The notes below the pieces were generated by a model. That model did not search any database. It saw nothing but the letters and a program-made list of their open reading frames with translations, and was not told the DNA's origin. Of a stretch of DNA of 64,000 nt, positions 62,624 through 64,000 are shown piece by piece (position 1 is the first letter of the stretch; every line of letters begins with the position of its first letter). The translations under genes were made by a program, and so were the position numbers. This DNA is from an uncultured Gammaproteobacteria bacterium (GTDB taxonomy: Bacteria; Pseudomonadota; Gammaproteobacteria; Arenicellales; JAANXG01), in the NCBI GenBank assembly GCA_947259175.1, contig CAMYKW010000007.1, forward strand, positions 51,836 to 115,835, written 5' to 3'.

Positions 62624-63571
62624 CTATGAAGCCTTTTCGACGGCCGCTTCGTCGCGTAATTCCGGCGGCAGCGAAAACGAGATGTCTTCCAAGGCGCCGT
62701 GCACCGAGGTCACCGCCCTGCCACCCCACTGCTCCAGCCGCTGCAAGACGTTTTGCACCAGCAACTCCGGGGCGGAGGCGCCGGCGGTAACACCCACACG
62801 GGCTTTGCCCCTCAGCCACACGCGTTGTATGTCGTCGGCGCCGTCGATGAGGTACGCGGGGACACCCATCTGTTCCGCGATCTCGCGCAAACGATTGGAA
62901 TTGGAACTGTTCCGTGAGCCGACCACCAGCACCACGTCGGACGCCTCCGCCAACGCCTTGACCGCGTTCTGGCGGTTCTGGGTGGCGTAGCAGATGTCGT
63001 CCCGGCGAGGTCCCTGGATGCGGGGAAATCTTTTACGCAAGGCTTCCACGATCCGGTTGGTGTCATCCACGGAAAGCGTGGTCTGGGTTACATAAGTGAG
63101 TTTGTCCGGGTTCCTGACCTCGAGCCGGGTCACGTCCTTGACGTCTTCCACCAGATGCATGCCGTGGTCCGCCTGGCCCATGGTGCCTTCCACTTCGGGA
63201 TGCCCGGCGTGACCGATGAGAATACATTCCATACCTCGCGCGCGATAACGAGAAACTTCCGAATGAACCTTGGTCACCAGGGGGCACGTCGCATCGAACA
63301 CCCGCAGGTCGCGTTGCGCCGCTTGCTCGCGCACCTTACGCGATACGCCGTGAGCGCTGAAAATCACGATATTGCCGTCCGGCACTTCGGAGATCTCGTC
63401 CACGAACACCGCTCCCTTCTGCCGCAGGCTGTCGACGACAAAGCGGTTGTGCACGACTTCGTGGCGCACATAGATCGGGGCCCCGTAGATCTCCAGCGCG
63501 CGCTCGACGATATCGATCGCACGGTCGACACCGGCACAAAAGCCGCGGGGATTGGCGAGCAGGATTTGCAT
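62624..63571 (-). CDS. ispH: IspH, 4-hydroxy-3-methylbut-2-enyl diphosphate reductase
   Basis: Iron-sulfur enzyme of the MEP pathway that makes IPP and DMAPP. 315 residues. The three cluster Cys are visible in [27 protein letters not shown] and [27 protein letters not shown] is the substrate-binding part. Convergent with pilE; downstream of fkpB in the same direction with a long gap. Confidence 0.97.
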   Translation of the reverse strand: MQILLANPRGFCAGVDRAIDIVERALEIYGAPIYVRHEVVHNRFVVDSLRQKGAVFVDEISEVPDGNIVIFSAHGVSRKVREQAAQRDLRVFDATCPLVTKVHSEVSRYRARGMECILIGHAGHPEVEGTMGQADHGMHLVEDVKDVTRLEVRNPDKLTYVTQTTLSVDDTNRIVEALRKRFPRIQGPRRDDICYATQNRQNAVKALAEASDVVLVVGSRNSSNSNRLREIAEQMGVPAYLIDGADDIQRVWLRGKARVGVTAGASAPELLVQNVLQRLEQWGGRAVTSVHGALEDISFSLPPELRDEAAVEKAS

Positions 63572-63687
63572 AGCGGAAGTTTAAGGTGAAAAGTAGCCGG
63601 ATAAAAGTGAAATGATCACCAAACCTTGACGGTTGCAGCGCTTTTTTGCGTTGCATGGGTCGCTTTATTGATTACACAGTCACTGAT

Positions 63688-63781
63688 GTCATTCTGAGCG
63701 CAGCGAAGCATCTCCCGGTGTCGAACACCGGTGGCTATTGATGGACTGCGTAAGATCCTTCGGCTCACGCCTCAGGATGAC
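63688..63781. repeat. Imperfect 94-bp inverted-repeat element upstream of ispH
   Basis: GTCATTCTGAGCGCAGCGAA at the left and, inverted, GTCATCCTGAGGCGTGAGCC at the right, about 26-30 bp each around a short centre. Of the widespread 'TCATTCTGAGCGCAGCGAAG' kind seen in many genomes. The rest of the 330-bp gap (63572-63901) holds no gene I can support. Confidence 0.7.
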
Positions 63782-63901
63782 ATCGATGGGGGAACTAGAT
63801 GTCTGTGGGGTTTTCTTCTGCCAACGACGTACAGCACAAGTAGCCGCGAAGATCATGACAGCAAGTCACTGCCCCGAAGTTTGATCCCAGCCTCCCCCGC
63901 G

Positions 63902-64000
63902 CTATGCCAGACGCTCCTTGTCGGTCACATCGAGGATCTCCACCTCGAAAATAAAATCCCGCCCCACCAGGGGATGATTGAAATCCACCTCGACATTGTC
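63902..64000 (-). CDS. fkpB: FkpB, FKBP-type peptidyl-prolyl isomerase, C-terminal fragment (cut by window edge)
   Basis: The last 32 codons, ending at the stop at 63902-63904: DNVEVDFNHPLVGRDFIFEV and then EILDVTDKERLA. The DFNHPLAG-like motif and FEVEIL are the C-terminal signature of SlpA/FkpB-type PPIases. Order fkpB-ispH is conserved near pilus genes in pseudomonads. Confidence 0.88.
   Translation of the reverse strand, partial: DNVEVDFNHPLVGRDFIFEVEILDVTDKERLA

Overview
The window is a gene-dense, moderately GC-rich chromosomal segment of a gammaproteobacterium. The evidence is the lon-clpX-clpP-tig block with a Pro-Arg-His-Lys-Leu tRNA cluster upstream, the bamD/rluD/pgeF arrangement, a CTG-N10-CAG LexA box, sigma-32-type promoters, and the fimT-pilVWX-pilY1-pilE/ispH/fkpB arrangement familiar from pseudomonads and relatives. 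A V/A-type ATPase, several c-type cytochromes and DsrE proteins point to a respiratory, possibly sulfur-metabolising lineage (Chromatiales-like). The genus cannot be fixed from the sequence alone.

Layout. 1-4.8 kb (minus): protein quality control (lon 5' end, clpX, clpP, tig) behind five tRNA genes. The tRNA-Arg(UCU) gene is split by a 352-nt group I intron. 5.1-12 kb: folD, htpG, a sugar-nucleotidyltransferase, a bactofilin, a small methyltransferase-like gene and apbE. 12-20.5 kb: a complete V/A-type ATPase operon (C-I-K-F-E-A-B-D, minus strand) with a peripheral-stalk gene divergent to it. 20.6-24.3 kb: a secreted protein divergent to a DUF6502-type regulator, a GGTGI-repeat lipoprotein and an outer-membrane-like protein, with three operator-like inverted repeats between; then a VOC-protein remnant. 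24.3-31.4 kb: clpB, lipid acyltransferase, acyl-CoA ligase, egtD, nadC. 31.5-33.4 kb: an uncharacterised ExbB/TolR-like membrane cluster. 33.6-41.3 kb: pgeF, rluD, bamD, nadE, a GNAT-fold protein, the two N-degron transferases aat and bpt, infA and a small secreted protein. 41.4-43.4 kb: an ECF sigma factor, a membrane anti-sigma factor with a DsrE-like extracytoplasmic domain, and a secreted DsrE protein; two matched candidate ECF promoters precede them. 43.5-48.6 kb: lexA with SOS box, an M28 peptidase, cobalamin adenosyltransferase, a BtuF-like protein, ampD and an unknown. 48.7-53.5 kb: a cytochrome c module (multiheme/cytochrome b fusion with a frameshifted N terminus, a tetraheme lipoprotein, a diheme protein) behind a candidate FNR-type promoter. 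53.5-54.5 kb: tRNA-Thr, an Irr/Fur-family regulator with its palindrome, and a duplicated non-coding repeat. 54.6-64 kb: the type IV pilus minor pilin and PilY1 operon, then ispH and fkpB (partial).

How parts work together. lon, htpG and clpB each carry a recognisable sigma-32 promoter, so the chaperone and protease genes look like one heat-shock regulon. The ECF sigma, its DsrE-fused anti-sigma and the free DsrE protein look like one envelope-sensing circuit, and this is my leading candidate for an undescribed system. The other two strong leads are the tRNA-Arg group I intron and the DUF6502/GGTGI-lipoprotein locus with its repeated operator.
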